Below, one piece after another: positions 25,329-34,100 of a stretch of DNA of 34,787 bases. Each line of letters begins with the position of its first letter. Within the stretch, counting starts at the first letter, position 1. A model generated the notes under the pieces. It was not told the origin of the DNA and did not search any database. It saw only the letters and a list, made by a program, of their open reading frames with translations. The translations under genes were made by a program, and so were the position numbers. The stretch spans positions 1 through 34,787 of the forward strand of contig CALMUT010000285.1 in the NCBI GenBank assembly GCA_937872925.1, given 5' to 3'. The DNA is from an uncultured Myxococcales bacterium (GTDB lineage: Bacteria > Myxococcota_A > Polyangia > Polyangiales > Polyangiaceae).

Positions 25329-25359
25329 CCCTGGGCAGCGCCCAGGGGCCCAGGCGCTG
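25329..25359 (-). promoter_or_regulatory. Two mutually exclusive hairpins in the thiolase leader
   Basis: In plus coordinates, CCCTGGGC (25329-25336) pairs with GCCCAGGG (25340-25347) over a 3-nt loop. CAGCGCC (25336-25342) pairs with GGCGCTG (25353-25359) over a 10-nt loop. The two stems share bases 25336-25342, so only one can form at a time. They lie 64-94 bases upstream of the thiolase ATG. Alternative stems are a hallmark of attenuators, but in such GC-rich DNA chance is possible and no leader peptide was recognised. Confidence 0.3.
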
Positions 25360-25425
25360 GGGCGGCGCGGCGCACGCGAGGGGCGCCACTGTGACCCTGG
25401 GACCACGCTGCTCCCGGCAGATTTC

Positions 25426-25443
25426 TGGCACAGTCATGTGCCA
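25426..25443. promoter_or_regulatory. 18-bp inverted repeat, candidate activator site (UAS)
   Basis: TGGCACA (25426-25432), spacer GTCA, TGTGCCA (25437-25443): a perfect 7-bp inverted repeat. Its centre lies about 74 bp upstream of the start site predicted from the sigma-54 promoter at 25482, close to the range in which NtrC-type enhancer sites usually lie (roughly -80 to -150). It also lies 161 bp upstream of the thiolase start and could instead serve that gene. Confidence 0.45.
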
Positions 25444-25481
25444 CCCCTTCCAGATCCTCCGCCAATTTGCCGGGACTGCGA

Positions 25482-25498
25482 CTGGCACGTGTCTTGCT
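25482..25498 (+). promoter_or_regulatory. Sigma-54 (-24/-12) promoter, exact consensus
   Basis: CTGGCACG-TGTC-TTGCT matches the sigma-54 consensus YTGGCACG-N4-TTGCW at every fixed position, with GG (25484-25485) and GC (25496-25497) separated by exactly ten bases. The predicted transcription start is about 25509. A perfect inverted repeat lies upstream at the position of an activator site, and a 37-aa membrane ORF begins 29 bases downstream of the start. No other site of this quality was seen in the window. It points toward the convergent ccr gene. Confidence 0.65.
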
Positions 25499-25537
25499 GT
25501 TAGGCGCGGCATGTTGCTAGTTGAGCCAAAGAAGTTG

Positions 25538-25651
25538 ATGCGGGACATCCTCGTTGGTTTCGGGATCGGCCTGGTGGTCATGCTGGGACTGACCTACAGC
25601 TCGGGCGGCATGGTCGGGACGACCACGGCGGCCAGCACGTCAGCTCAGTAA
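25538..25651 (+). CDS. Small single-pass membrane protein, 37 aa (candidate)
   Basis: ATG 25538 opens a 37-codon frame ending TAA 25649-25651: MRDILVGFGIGLVVMLGLTY then a Gly/Ser/Thr-rich tail (SSGGMVGTTTAASTSAQ). It is one hydrophobic helix with a charged N-cap and a short polar tail, as in small regulatory membrane proteins. AAAGAAG (25528-25534) is a weak ribosome binding site at close spacing. An in-frame ATG at 25511 would give 46 aa but lies only about two bases after the predicted start of the sigma-54 transcript. No family is recognised. The transcript could alternatively be a small RNA or an antisense RNA to the 3' end of ccr, which begins 46 bp further on. Confidence 0.45.
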   Translation: MRDILVGFGIGLVVMLGLTYSSGGMVGTTTAASTSAQ

Positions 25652-25697
25652 CGGCGCCGATAGCATTCGAACAGCGCACCTCTACCTACATGCGCCT

Positions 25698-26942
25698 CTA
25701 CGTGAGGGTTCGCATGCCCGGCTTGGTGGCGTTGACGAGGATCGCCATGTTGCCGTTGGGATGCTTGTTGTCTCGCATGAGCTGGTGGCAAATCCCCGTC
25801 TGCTCGAAGGAAAAGGTCTGTGACAAACATGGATCGACTTCGCCCGCGATCACGAGGTCGTTGATGCCTCGCGCTTGATCGTCGTTGGCGAAGTGGGAAC
25901 CCTGAAAGCGCTTTTGGCGCATCCAGTGATAGCGCAGATCCAGCGTCGCGTTGTAGCCGGTGGTGCCGGCGCAGATCACGACCATGCCGCCCGTATCGCA
26001 GAGGAAGACGGAGGTCGGCACGGTGGATTCTCCGGGGTGTTCGAATACGATCGCTGGATTCTGCTTCTCGCCCAACGCCTCCCAGAAGCCGCGGCCGAAG
26101 GCTTTGGCTTGGCCCAGCCACTCCGCATAGCCGGCGTCGTCTTTCCAATGCGGCAGCATGCCCCAGTGATGAAAGTGTTTACGATTCATCACACCCACAG
26201 CGCCCAAGTTCTTGCAATAATCGACTTTGTCGTCACTGCTGACAACGGCCACGGCCTTTCCGCCAGCCGCCCGCACGATCTGGATTGCCATGCAACCGAG
26301 GCCACCCGCGCCTCCCCAGATCAGGACCGCGTCGCCCGGCGTGATTTGGTTGCCCGCCCAACCATGCAACATGCGGTACGCCGTCGCGCCGACTAGCATA
26401 TAGGCAGCGGCTTCTTCCCAGCTCAGACGTGGTGGCTTGGGAAGACACTGGTGGCTCTGCACTTTGGTGAACTGCGCGAAGCTTCCAAAGTTGGTCTCGT
26501 AGCCCCAGATGCGCTGAGACCCGGACAGCATCGGGTCCTTCCCCTTGAGCACCAGCGGGTCCTTGGGATCCCAATGCCCGCAGTGCAGAACGACTTCGTC
26601 CCCCACCTTCACATGAGTGACCTCAGCGCCGACCTTCCACACGATCCCGCTCGCGTCAGAACCGCCAATGTGAAAGTCCTCTTTCTCTCCCTGCTTTTGC
26701 CGCGTCTTGATGACATTGATGGGCACGCCCAGCGCCGCCCAAACGTTGTTGTAGTTCACGCCGGCAGCCATCACATAGACAAGGACTTCGTCCGCGCCGA
26801 TCTCTGGAACGGCCAGCTCCTCGATCTGAAACGCGTCTTTGGGCTCACCAAAACGCTCAGCCCGAATCACCTGCGCGAGCATGCGCGCTGGTACAGTTCC
26901 AAGGGGTGGGGTCTCACCGAGTGCATACAGAGTTTGAGCCAT
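25698..26942 (-). CDS. ccr: Crotonyl-CoA carboxylase/reductase
   Basis: Ccr reduces crotonyl-CoA with NADPH and fixes CO2 to give (2S)-ethylmalonyl-CoA, the defining step of the ethylmalonyl-CoA pathway. The 414-aa medium-chain dehydrogenase fold has GVNYNNVWAALG (61-72), IGGSDASGIV, GYETNFGSFAQF (147-158), the nucleotide-binding IWGGAGGLGCMAIQIVRAAG (208-227) and a C-terminal HPNGNMAILVNATKPG typical of true Ccr. The Asn near 64-66, E149 and the His in FQGSHFANDD appear to match the Asn/Glu/His of the CO2 pocket, so carboxylation should be intact; alignment is needed to be certain. Start ATG 26942 has AGGAT about 10 bases upstream. It is divergent from mcd across 177 bp containing a 16-bp palindrome. 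Confidence 0.95.
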   Translation of the reverse strand: MAQTLYALGETPPLGTVPARMLAQVIRAERFGEPKDAFQIEELAVPEIGADEVLVYVMAAGVNYNNVWAALGVPINVIKTRQKQGEKEDFHIGGSDASGIVWKVGAEVTHVKVGDEVVLHCGHWDPKDPLVLKGKDPMLSGSQRIWGYETNFGSFAQFTKVQSHQCLPKPPRLSWEEAAAYMLVGATAYRMLHGWAGNQITPGDAVLIWGGAGGLGCMAIQIVRAAGGKAVAVVSSDDKVDYCKNLGAVGVMNRKHFHHWGMLPHWKDDAGYAEWLGQAKAFGRGFWEALGEKQNPAIVFEHPGESTVPTSVFLCDTGGMVVICAGTTGYNATLDLRYHWMRQKRFQGSHFANDDQARGINDLVIAGEVDPCLSQTFSFEQTGICHQLMRDNKHPNGNMAILVNATKPGMRTLT

Positions 26943-27012
26943 CGCTTCTGCATCCTAGTACATAGCGAGCCCAAGGAAACTCCGCAGAAGTTGCGCGACT
27001 TCGTAGCATTGA

Positions 27013-27028
27013 CGAGGCCCGGGCCTCG
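27013..27028. promoter_or_regulatory. 16-bp perfect palindrome between ccr and mcd
   Basis: CGAGGCCCGGGCCTCG is a perfect palindrome near the middle of the 177-bp divergent gap (26943-27119), about 71 bp from the ccr start and 92 bp from the mcd start. It is placed where an operator controlling both sides would act. A further inverted pair, CTTCTGC (26945-26951) and GCAGAAG (26984-26990), lies on the ccr side. A TTGACA at 27044 has no matching -10 box. The DNA is GC-rich, so chance symmetry is possible. Confidence 0.35.
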
Positions 27029-27119
27029 GGCCTATGAACGCGGTTGACATCAGCGAAAGCCACGCCGCGTCCGTCTCACCGCGGATGCCGGCTTGGCGCC
27101 CACACCTTGGAGGCCATCC

Positions 27120-28823
27120 GTGACCGAAGCCCCCGTCCCGCCAGTCATCGACGGCGCAACCGCGCTGTCCGTTCCCGTGAGCGCCTTGGAAGAACTGTTC
27201 CGGCGCGCCCAGCGCAGCGTCCTGGCCCGGGTTCGCGACGGACAGCGCGTGTCTTCGAAGAAGCTCAATCAGCACCAGCTTGCGGCCCACGGCCTGGCCT
27301 ACCTAGCAACGGAGCTCGAGGCAGCGCGACAGCTGACTCACTGGGTGTCCGCCCTTGGCACGGCATCCCGCCTCACGGAACTCGAACGGCGCCTCGCCGG
27401 AGTGTACGTCGGTGAGCTGGTGCGCACCCTCTCCGGGGGCATCGACCTCGGGCCGTGCGAGTCCATCGCCCTCGAAGACCTTGGACTGACGGATGCCGAC
27501 CTGGCGGCTACCGTGCGCGAGGACGGCGTGCGCGGCTTCGCGGACACCTACGCGAGCGCGGAATGCGTCTGCGCCCTGGCGCGTCTTGCGCAAAAGAAAT
27601 CCAGCTTTGGCGACACTCTGTTGGACGACGACACGCTGGAGGCCGTCCGCACGGAGTTCCGTCGTTTCACCGACAGTGAGGTCGTGGGGATCGCCCAGGA
27701 CGTGCACCGCAAAGACGTATTGATTCCGCTTTCTTTGCTCAGCAAGATGAGCGAACTCGGTGTCTTTGGGCTCACCATTCCCGAAGAGTACGGCGGCATG
27801 GGCCTGGGAAAGGTCGCCATGTGCGTCGTGACCGAGGAGCTCTCCCGCGGCTACATTGGCGTCGGTTCCCTGGGCACACGCGCGGAAATTGCCGCAGAAT
27901 TGATCCTGATCGGCGGCACCGACCAGCAAAAGCAGTCGTTTCTTCCGCGCATCGCCTCAGGGGAACTCCTCCCCACGGCGGTCTTCACGGAACCAAACTA
28001 CGGCTCGGATCTGGCGCACATCAAAGCGCGGGCGGAGCAGCAGGCGGACGGCAGCTACAAGGTGTTCGGGCAGAAGACCTGGATCACACACGCGACGCGC
28101 GCGGACCTGATGACGCTTCTTGCGCGTACGGATCCTGAGGAGTCAGGCTACGCCGGTCTGAGCATGTTCTTGGCGGAGAAATCCCGGGGCAGCGAAGAAC
28201 GCCCGGAGCACGAGGGCTTTCCGGACGCGGGAATCACTGGCACGGAGATCAAAGTGCTCGGCTACCGCGGCATGAAGGAGTTCGAGATTTCTTTCGATGG
28301 GTTCCCGGTCAAGGCGGACGGTCTACTCGGCGGGCAAGCCGGCAAGGGTTTCAAACAGCTGATGGCCACCTTTGAAAGTGCACGCATCCAAACCGCAGCC
28401 CGGGGAGTCGGCATCGCTCAGGCGGCGCTCGAAGAAGCCTGGAAGTACGCGCAGGAGCGGATTCAGTTCGGAACACCCATTTTTGCGTTCCCGCGTGTGC
28501 AACGGAAGCTGGGGCGAATCATCGCGCGCACCATGGCATCCCGCCAACTCGCGTACTTCGCGGCACGAGAAAAGGACAAGGGCACCCGCTGCGACCTAGA
28601 AGCGGGCATGGCCAAACTCCTCGGTACGCGCGCCGCGTGGGAAGCTGCCGACGCGTGTGTGCAGGTGCACGGCGGCAATGGCTATGCGGAAGAATACGTC
28701 GCCAGTCGCCTGCTCGTCGACGCACGCGTTCTCAGCATTTTTGAGGGTGCCAACGAAATCCAAGCGCATGTCATCGCACGTCGACTGCTCGACCAAGCAC
28801 TGAATGAAAAGGAGGCATCATGA
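27120..28823 (+). CDS. mcd: (2S)-Methylsuccinyl-CoA dehydrogenase
   Basis: Mcd oxidises methylsuccinyl-CoA to mesaconyl-CoA. The 567-aa protein is an FAD acyl-CoA dehydrogenase with an extra N-terminal helical domain (about 1-150, including LAYLATELEAARQLTHWVSA) that is characteristic of Mcd; ordinary acyl-CoA dehydrogenases have about 380 residues. Dehydrogenase motifs are LGVFGLTIPEEYGGMGLG, TAVFTEPNYGSDLA, WITHATRADLMTLLART, and QVHGGNGYAEEY; the catalytic glutamate lies in SIFEGANEIQ near the C-terminus. GTG 27120 is chosen because GGAGG (27109-27113) lies six bases upstream; the open frame extends nine codons further. The stop overlaps the mch start as ATGA. Confidence 0.92.
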   Translation: MTEAPVPPVIDGATALSVPVSALEELFRRAQRSVLARVRDGQRVSSKKLNQHQLAAHGLAYLATELEAARQLTHWVSALGTASRLTELERRLAGVYVGELVRTLSGGIDLGPCESIALEDLGLTDADLAATVREDGVRGFADTYASAECVCALARLAQKKSSFGDTLLDDDTLEAVRTEFRRFTDSEVVGIAQDVHRKDVLIPLSLLSKMSELGVFGLTIPEEYGGMGLGKVAMCVVTEELSRGYIGVGSLGTRAEIAAELILIGGTDQQKQSFLPRIASGELLPTAVFTEPNYGSDLAHIKARAEQQADGSYKVFGQKTWITHATRADLMTLLARTDPEESGYAGLSMFLAEKSRGSEERPEHEGFPDAGITGTEIKVLGYRGMKEFEISFDGFPVKADGLLGGQAGKGFKQLMATFESARIQTAARGVGIAQAALEEAWKYAQERIQFGTPIFAFPRVQRKLGRIIARTMASRQLAYFAAREKDKGTRCDLEAGMAKLLGTRAAWEAADACVQVHGGNGYAEEYVASRLLVDARVLSIFEGANEIQAHVIARRLLDQALNEKEAS

Positions 28824-29911
28824 GCGGAGTACGCACAAACGCCTACGGCAGAATGTTGGGGGATTTCAAGGTGGGCGACGTCTACCAACACCCCTGGGAA
28901 GTCACTGTAGACGACGGCATGACCGCGCTCTTTGCGGCGTCGTTCCAAGATGCCATGCCCATCTTCGCAAGCCGAGAGTACGCCAAGCAGTTGGGCTTTC
29001 GGGACCGTCCGGTCCACCCTTTCGTCTTACTCAACCTAGGGCTGTCGTTTAGCGTGCACGACGTTTCGGAACAGGCCATAGCGCACTTGGCCTACATCGA
29101 TGTGCGGTTTCCCGAAGCCTGCTATGCCGGCGACACCTTGCACGCATCAAGCAGCGTGCTGAGTGCCAAGCCGTCATCGAAAGGCGACCGCGGCGTGGTC
29201 GAAGTGCGCACGCTCCTCGAAAACCAGAACGGCACCGTCGTCTGCCGCTTCGATCGTAAGGCGCTGGTTCGCGCGGGGAACGTGAGCGGGCGGCCCACCG
29301 ACGGCCATCCCGCGCTGCCACAAAGCGCTGACCCCGCGGGTGCGCTGCCCCCGCCGCTCAGGGAGGGCGTGCGCCCGCTAGCGCACCGCCGCGGGTTCGG
29401 TGGCTTCTACGAGGACTTCGACGTGGGCGACGTGTTCTTTCACGGCCTTGGCAAGACAGTGGGGGCCTCCGAGCACATGCAGTTGACCCAACTCTGCCGC
29501 AACAGCCACCCCATCCACTTCGATGAGGTCTACTGCAAAGAGAAGTCCTTCGCGAAGACCCGAGTTGTCTATGGCGGACTGGTCCTGTCTTGGGTCCTCG
29601 GGCTCACTAGCCGCGATCTTGCGGGGAACGCAGTCTGGGATGTGGGTCTCGACAACGGCGCCCACCCCAATGGCGTGGTCGCAGGCGACACCCTGTACGC
29701 TTCGAGCCAGGTCCTCGAAAAGGAGGATGCGGGCCCCGGCGTCGGTTTGGTCACCGTTCGGGTCGTCGGTACCAAGAACACCACAGGGCAGTCGGCGTTT
29801 GTGGCGCCCGGCGGCCTCTTTACGCCGGAGCTTTCCAAGACCGAGGGAAGGATCCCGGAGAAGGTGGTGGAAATTACGCGTCGCCTACTGGTGCGCAAGC
29901 GACCCACGTAG
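28820..29911 (+). CDS. mch: Mesaconyl-CoA hydratase (double hot-dog MaoC type)
   Basis: Mch hydrates mesaconyl-CoA to beta-methylmalyl-CoA. The 363-aa protein is two MaoC-like hot-dog domains. The N-terminal one (about 10-155) has FQDAMPIFASREYAKQLGF and FPEACYAGDTLHASS. The C-terminal one (about 190-355) carries the hydratase dyad in RNSHPIHFDEVYCKEKSFA, then VYGGLVLSWVLGL and HPNGVVAGDTLYASSQVLEK. The size and order match the Mch found next to mcd in bacteria with the ethylmalonyl-CoA pathway; an ordinary enoyl-CoA hydratase is less likely. GGAGG (28811-28815) lies inside the end of mcd, and ATGA overlap couples the two. Malyl-CoA lyase, which cleaves its product, is not in the window. Confidence 0.9.
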   Translation: MSGVRTNAYGRMLGDFKVGDVYQHPWEVTVDDGMTALFAASFQDAMPIFASREYAKQLGFRDRPVHPFVLLNLGLSFSVHDVSEQAIAHLAYIDVRFPEACYAGDTLHASSSVLSAKPSSKGDRGVVEVRTLLENQNGTVVCRFDRKALVRAGNVSGRPTDGHPALPQSADPAGALPPPLREGVRPLAHRRGFGGFYEDFDVGDVFFHGLGKTVGASEHMQLTQLCRNSHPIHFDEVYCKEKSFAKTRVVYGGLVLSWVLGLTSRDLAGNAVWDVGLDNGAHPNGVVAGDTLYASSQVLEKEDAGPGVGLVTVRVVGTKNTTGQSAFVAPGGLFTPELSKTEGRIPEKVVEITRRLLVRKRPT

Positions 29912-29983
29912 TCCCCCATTTCTCGGATCTTTGTGCGCAAAAAGGCCACTTTCTGCGGCAAAGCTGGGTAGACTGATGTTCGC

Positions 29984-31123
29984 ATGCCGAACTGGATGGT
30001 GCGCAGCTTGGGTGGGGACGCTCAGGGCCCCTACTCGACCGAGCAGATCATTGCGGCGGTGGACGAGGGCGACCTTGGCGTGGAGATCGAGGTGACCCCC
30101 GAGGGCGAGGACCACTGGCTGCCGATCGAAATGGTGCCCGAGTTCGCTGACTTGGCATTCTTTGATGGTGAGACCAACGTTGTCGACGCGCCGTGGTTCG
30201 CAGACATGGCCCGCCGCGGCGGCCTCGGCCCAAACCGCAAGGTTTCTGAAACACAGATGGAGGCCGTCAGTGTCACTCAGGCCTCCGCTCCAGAAACCGC
30301 CACGCCACAAGCTCCAGCCCCGACTCCAAAGCCCGCGGTGACCCAGCCACCGCGTCCTGACAAGACCCTTGCCTCCGCCGCGCAGCCCACCCAAGCTCCC
30401 CGCCCAGGCGCCACACGGCCGCTGGGCACAGACGCCTATAGCGATGAAGAGGTGGCCACCAAAGTAGTGGCCTCACCGGCGGAGCTTCTGGAAGCCGCGG
30501 GCGGGCCCCCTGCCGCCCATGGCGAACCGGACCTCACGGATGACTCGACGATCGACTGGAACCCGCCCTCAAGGGACGCCGCCAGTGAGCGCTTCGAATC
30601 CGTTCCGCCGAGTGCGTCCCAGCCCGGGGACTTGTACGACGATTTCGACGAGACGATGACGCGAGTGGCGGTGCGGTCCGACCCCGCGGAGCCAGCCGTC
30701 CGTCCGCCAGCCCCGGGCGGTGGCGTGCTCCCGACCCTCACCATGAACCGCGACTTCCTGCCCGCAACGGTGAATCAACCCAGCTACGACGCGCCAGGCG
30801 CACAAGTGGCCCGGCCGGGCCTGGGCGTGGATCCCCTCGCCGCTACCGCGAAGCCCTTTGGCGCCGACCCAGTCCAGCCCTACGCCCCACCCGCCCCCCA
30901 AGCGGCGGCGCAGCCGGGGCCAGTGCAGTCCCCGGCCGCGGGCGCCTACCCGCAGCAACAGCCAAACTTCGCTCAACCCTACGATCCGGCGCAACCCACC
31001 TATCAGTACGCGGAGGCCCCGGAGGAGACCAACGAGACCGGCGTCAAAGCGCTCATCTTTCTCATCATCGTGCTCGCGATGGCGCTCACGGTGGTCCTCG
31101 TGCTGCTCATTAACCAAACATGA
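29984..31123 (+). CDS. GYF-domain protein with Pro-rich middle and C-terminal membrane helix
   Basis: This 379-aa protein has an N-terminal GYF-like domain (about 4-60: WMVRSLGGDAQGPYSTEQII, with GPYS and a W in HWLP). Then come about 280 disordered residues rich in Pro, Ala and Gln, with short acidic patches. One C-terminal membrane helix (VKALIFLIIVLAMALTVVLV) is followed by LLINQT. GYF domains bind proline-rich peptides; such tail-anchored GYF proteins are common in myxobacteria and linked to signalling by association only. It starts 72 bp after mch, and its stop overlaps the start of the hydantoinase gene as ATGA, an unexpected coupling between a membrane signalling protein and a metabolic enzyme. 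Confidence 0.82.
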   Translation: MPNWMVRSLGGDAQGPYSTEQIIAAVDEGDLGVEIEVTPEGEDHWLPIEMVPEFADLAFFDGETNVVDAPWFADMARRGGLGPNRKVSETQMEAVSVTQASAPETATPQAPAPTPKPAVTQPPRPDKTLASAAQPTQAPRPGATRPLGTDAYSDEEVATKVVASPAELLEAAGGPPAAHGEPDLTDDSTIDWNPPSRDAASERFESVPPSASQPGDLYDDFDETMTRVAVRSDPAEPAVRPPAPGGGVLPTLTMNRDFLPATVNQPSYDAPGAQVARPGLGVDPLAATAKPFGADPVQPYAPPAPQAAAQPGPVQSPAAGAYPQQQPNFAQPYDPAQPTYQYAEAPEETNETGVKALIFLIIVLAMALTVVLVLLINQT

Positions 31124-34100
31124 GCCTAGCGCCAGCGCCGACCGCACGTTGGCAATTCTGGATAGACCGCGGCGGGACCTTCACGGACTGCGTCGGCGTC
31201 GAGCCAGGCACCGGACACGTCCACATTACGAAGGTGCGCTCCTCGGACCAAGCGCCCATCGTCGGCATCCGCGCGTTGCTCAGAATCAACGACGCCGCGC
31301 CGATCCCCCCCTGCGACGTCCGTCTTGGCACCACGGTGGCGACGAACGCACTGCTGGAACGCAAGGGTGCAGCAGTCGGCCTATTGGTCACGCAAGGCTT
31401 CGAGGATCTCTTGTTGATCGGCACGCAAGCACGTCCCGAACTGTTCGAACTCGACATACAAAAGCCCAAACCGCTGTACAGCGCGGTGGAAGGCGTGCGC
31501 GAACGCATGGATGCGCGCGGCGACGTGCTGCGCGAGTTAGACGAGGCGCAGGTGCTGGAAACTCTGAAGCGCTGGCGCGATGCCGGCCTCAGCAGCATCG
31601 CCGTCTGCCTGCTGCATTCAGTGAAGTCTCCAAAGCACGAGCTCCGCATCGGAGCCCTCGCGCGCAGCCTTGGCTTCGACCACGTCGCACTGTCCCACGA
31701 AGTCTCCAACGAAGTCGGCTTCCTGGCGCGGTGCGACACCTGCGTCCTGGATGCCACGCTGACTCCGCTGTGCCGGGCGCATTTGAGAAACCTGCGAGCC
31801 GCCCTCAGCCAGGACTCGAGTGTGCTCGTCATGCAGTCGAGCGGCGGACTCACGACGCCGGAGCAGCTCCGGGGCCCGAGAGCCGTGCTGTCCGGTCCGG
31901 CCGCTGGCGTGGTCGCGCTTTCGCGTCTGGCAAAGTCCGCGCAGCTGGGCCCGTGCCTCGGCTTCGATATGGGCGGCACGTCCACGGACGTCTCCCGCTA
32001 CGCGGGCGACCTGGAGACTGATTTCGAAACAGAGGTCGCAGGCATCGCGATCCGAGCGCCCATGCTACGCATCGAAACCGTGGCTGCAGGCGGCGGCTCC
32101 CTGTGCTGGGTCGATGCCGGCCGGCTCCGCGTCGGCCCCCAAAGCGCCGGCGCAACTCCGGGGCCACTTTGCTACGGCGCGCCGGAAGCAGACGCCCTGA
32201 CCGTCACTGACGTGAATCTGCTCCTCGGGCGCCTCGTCCCGGACCGCTTCCCGCTGCCCCTGAACGCCGCGCGCGCCGAAGGGTGGCTGACCCAGGCACG
32301 CCCGTCCCTACAGAGTGCCGGTTCGATCTATGACCTGGCCGAAGGCTTCTTCCACGTGGCCAACGCCAACATGGCCGAGGCCGTGCGGCGCGTCAGCGCG
32401 CTGCGTGGACACGACCCCAGAGACCACAGCTTGGTCGTATTCGGTGGCTCCGGCGGCCAGCATGCCTGCGCCCTGGCCCGAAGGCTTGGGATCAAGCGGG
32501 TGGTCTTCCACCCATGGGCCGGCGTCCTGTCTGCCTACGGTCTCGGTCTTGCGGAGCTCTCCGCCCACGCCGAGTCCGATGCGACCGGCACGCAGTGGAC
32601 CGAGGCAACCGCCAGCGCACTGGAGCGACCCTTCCGAGAGCTGGAAGCGAAAGCCCGCGCCGAACTGCGTGCCGCAACCGGCAGCGAAGCATTGCCGATA
32701 TGCGTGCGCAGCCTGGACCTGCGCTACGCCGGTTCCGACCACTCACTGTGCCTCCCGCAAGAGCCCGCGTCCACCCTGGCGCACCGGTTTCACCAAGCCC
32801 ACGCCCAAGCGTTCGGGTTTTCCCAGCCCGACTGCGCAATCGAAGTCGTCACGCTACGCGTCCGGGGCAGCTCGGATCCAACCAGCGCTACGGCGGACAT
32901 GCGCCCGGATCCCGCGGACGCTCCCACGCCGCCACGCACCACCCGTCTCTACTACGAGGGCAAGTGGCTCTCTGACGTGCCCGTGTACTTTCGGGAAGCG
33001 CTTCCCCGAGGCCGCACCGTCGACGGACCGGCAATCATCGCCGAAGCCACCTCGACCCTCGTTCTGGACCCCGGATTCCAACTCGAAGTCCGGGCCGACG
33101 GTCTGCTCGAGGCCAAAGACACGGCGACGGGCGCAGCGCCTCCCGAACTGCGTCGCGGCTCAACAACGGACCAGGCCGACCCCGTGCTCTTGGAAATCTT
33201 TGGCAATGCGTTCATGAGCGTCGCTGAGCAAATGGGCGAGTCGCTGCGTCGCACCGCCCGCAGCACCAACATCGTGGAGCGGCGAGACTTTTCCTGCGCG
33301 GTGTTCGACCCCAAGGGCAACTTGGTGGCCAACGCCCCGCACATCCCGGTGCACCTCGGCGCGATGAGTGAAACCGTCCGGGCCGTGCTGCGGCTGCACC
33401 CGACGATCCTTGCGACGGACGCTTTCATCAGCAATGACCCCTCCCTGGGCGGATCCCATCTACCCGACATCACCGTCGTCAGCCCGGTCTGCGCTGCGGA
33501 CGGAGAACTGCTCTTCTTCACCGCCAGCCGCGGACACCACGCGGACGTGGGAGGGATCTCCCCGGGGTCCATGCCCGCGGAGTCCACCAGCCTGGAGCAA
33601 GAGGGCGTCGTGTTTCGCGCGATGCGCGGCGTCCGGGACGGCACGCTGGACGAGGCCGCGCTGCGCCGAGCCCTCGAATCCGGGCCCTACCCCGCACGTG
33701 ACCCGGATACCAACATCGCCGACCTCAAGGCCCAGCTTGCTGCCAACGTGCGCGGCGGGCGCCTGTTGGCAGAGCTTTGCAACAGCTATGGGGCAGCCGT
33801 CGTCGCGAACTACATGCAGCACGTCTGCGATGATGCGGCCCGCCAGGTGCGGCGCGCCATTGTCGAGCTCACCCCCGGGCAGCATGACTTCAGCGACTGC
33901 CTGGATGACGGCACGCGGATCTGTGTGCGGGTGACTGTGCGGACACAGCGCATGTGTATCGACTTCGCCGGCACCGCGCCAGCGCACCCTGGAAACTTCA
34001 ACGCGCCGCGGGCGGTAACGACTGCCGCCGTGATCTACTTTCTGCGCGCCTTGGTGGGGCGACGCATCCCGCTCAACGAGGGCTGCCTCGAACCCGTCGA

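Noticed and set aside
25511..25651. 46-aa version of the small membrane ORF starting at ATG 25511
   Set aside because: This ATG is about two bases from the predicted sigma-54 transcript start, leaving no room for a ribosome binding site; ATG 25538 is preferred, though not proven.
27044..27049. TTGACA as a -35 box for mcd
   Set aside because: No -10-like hexamer at 16-18 bases downstream.
31320..31345. TGGCACC-N4-TGGC as a second sigma-54 promoter
   Set aside because: The -12 element is TGGC rather than TTGC and the site is inside the hydantoinase coding sequence.
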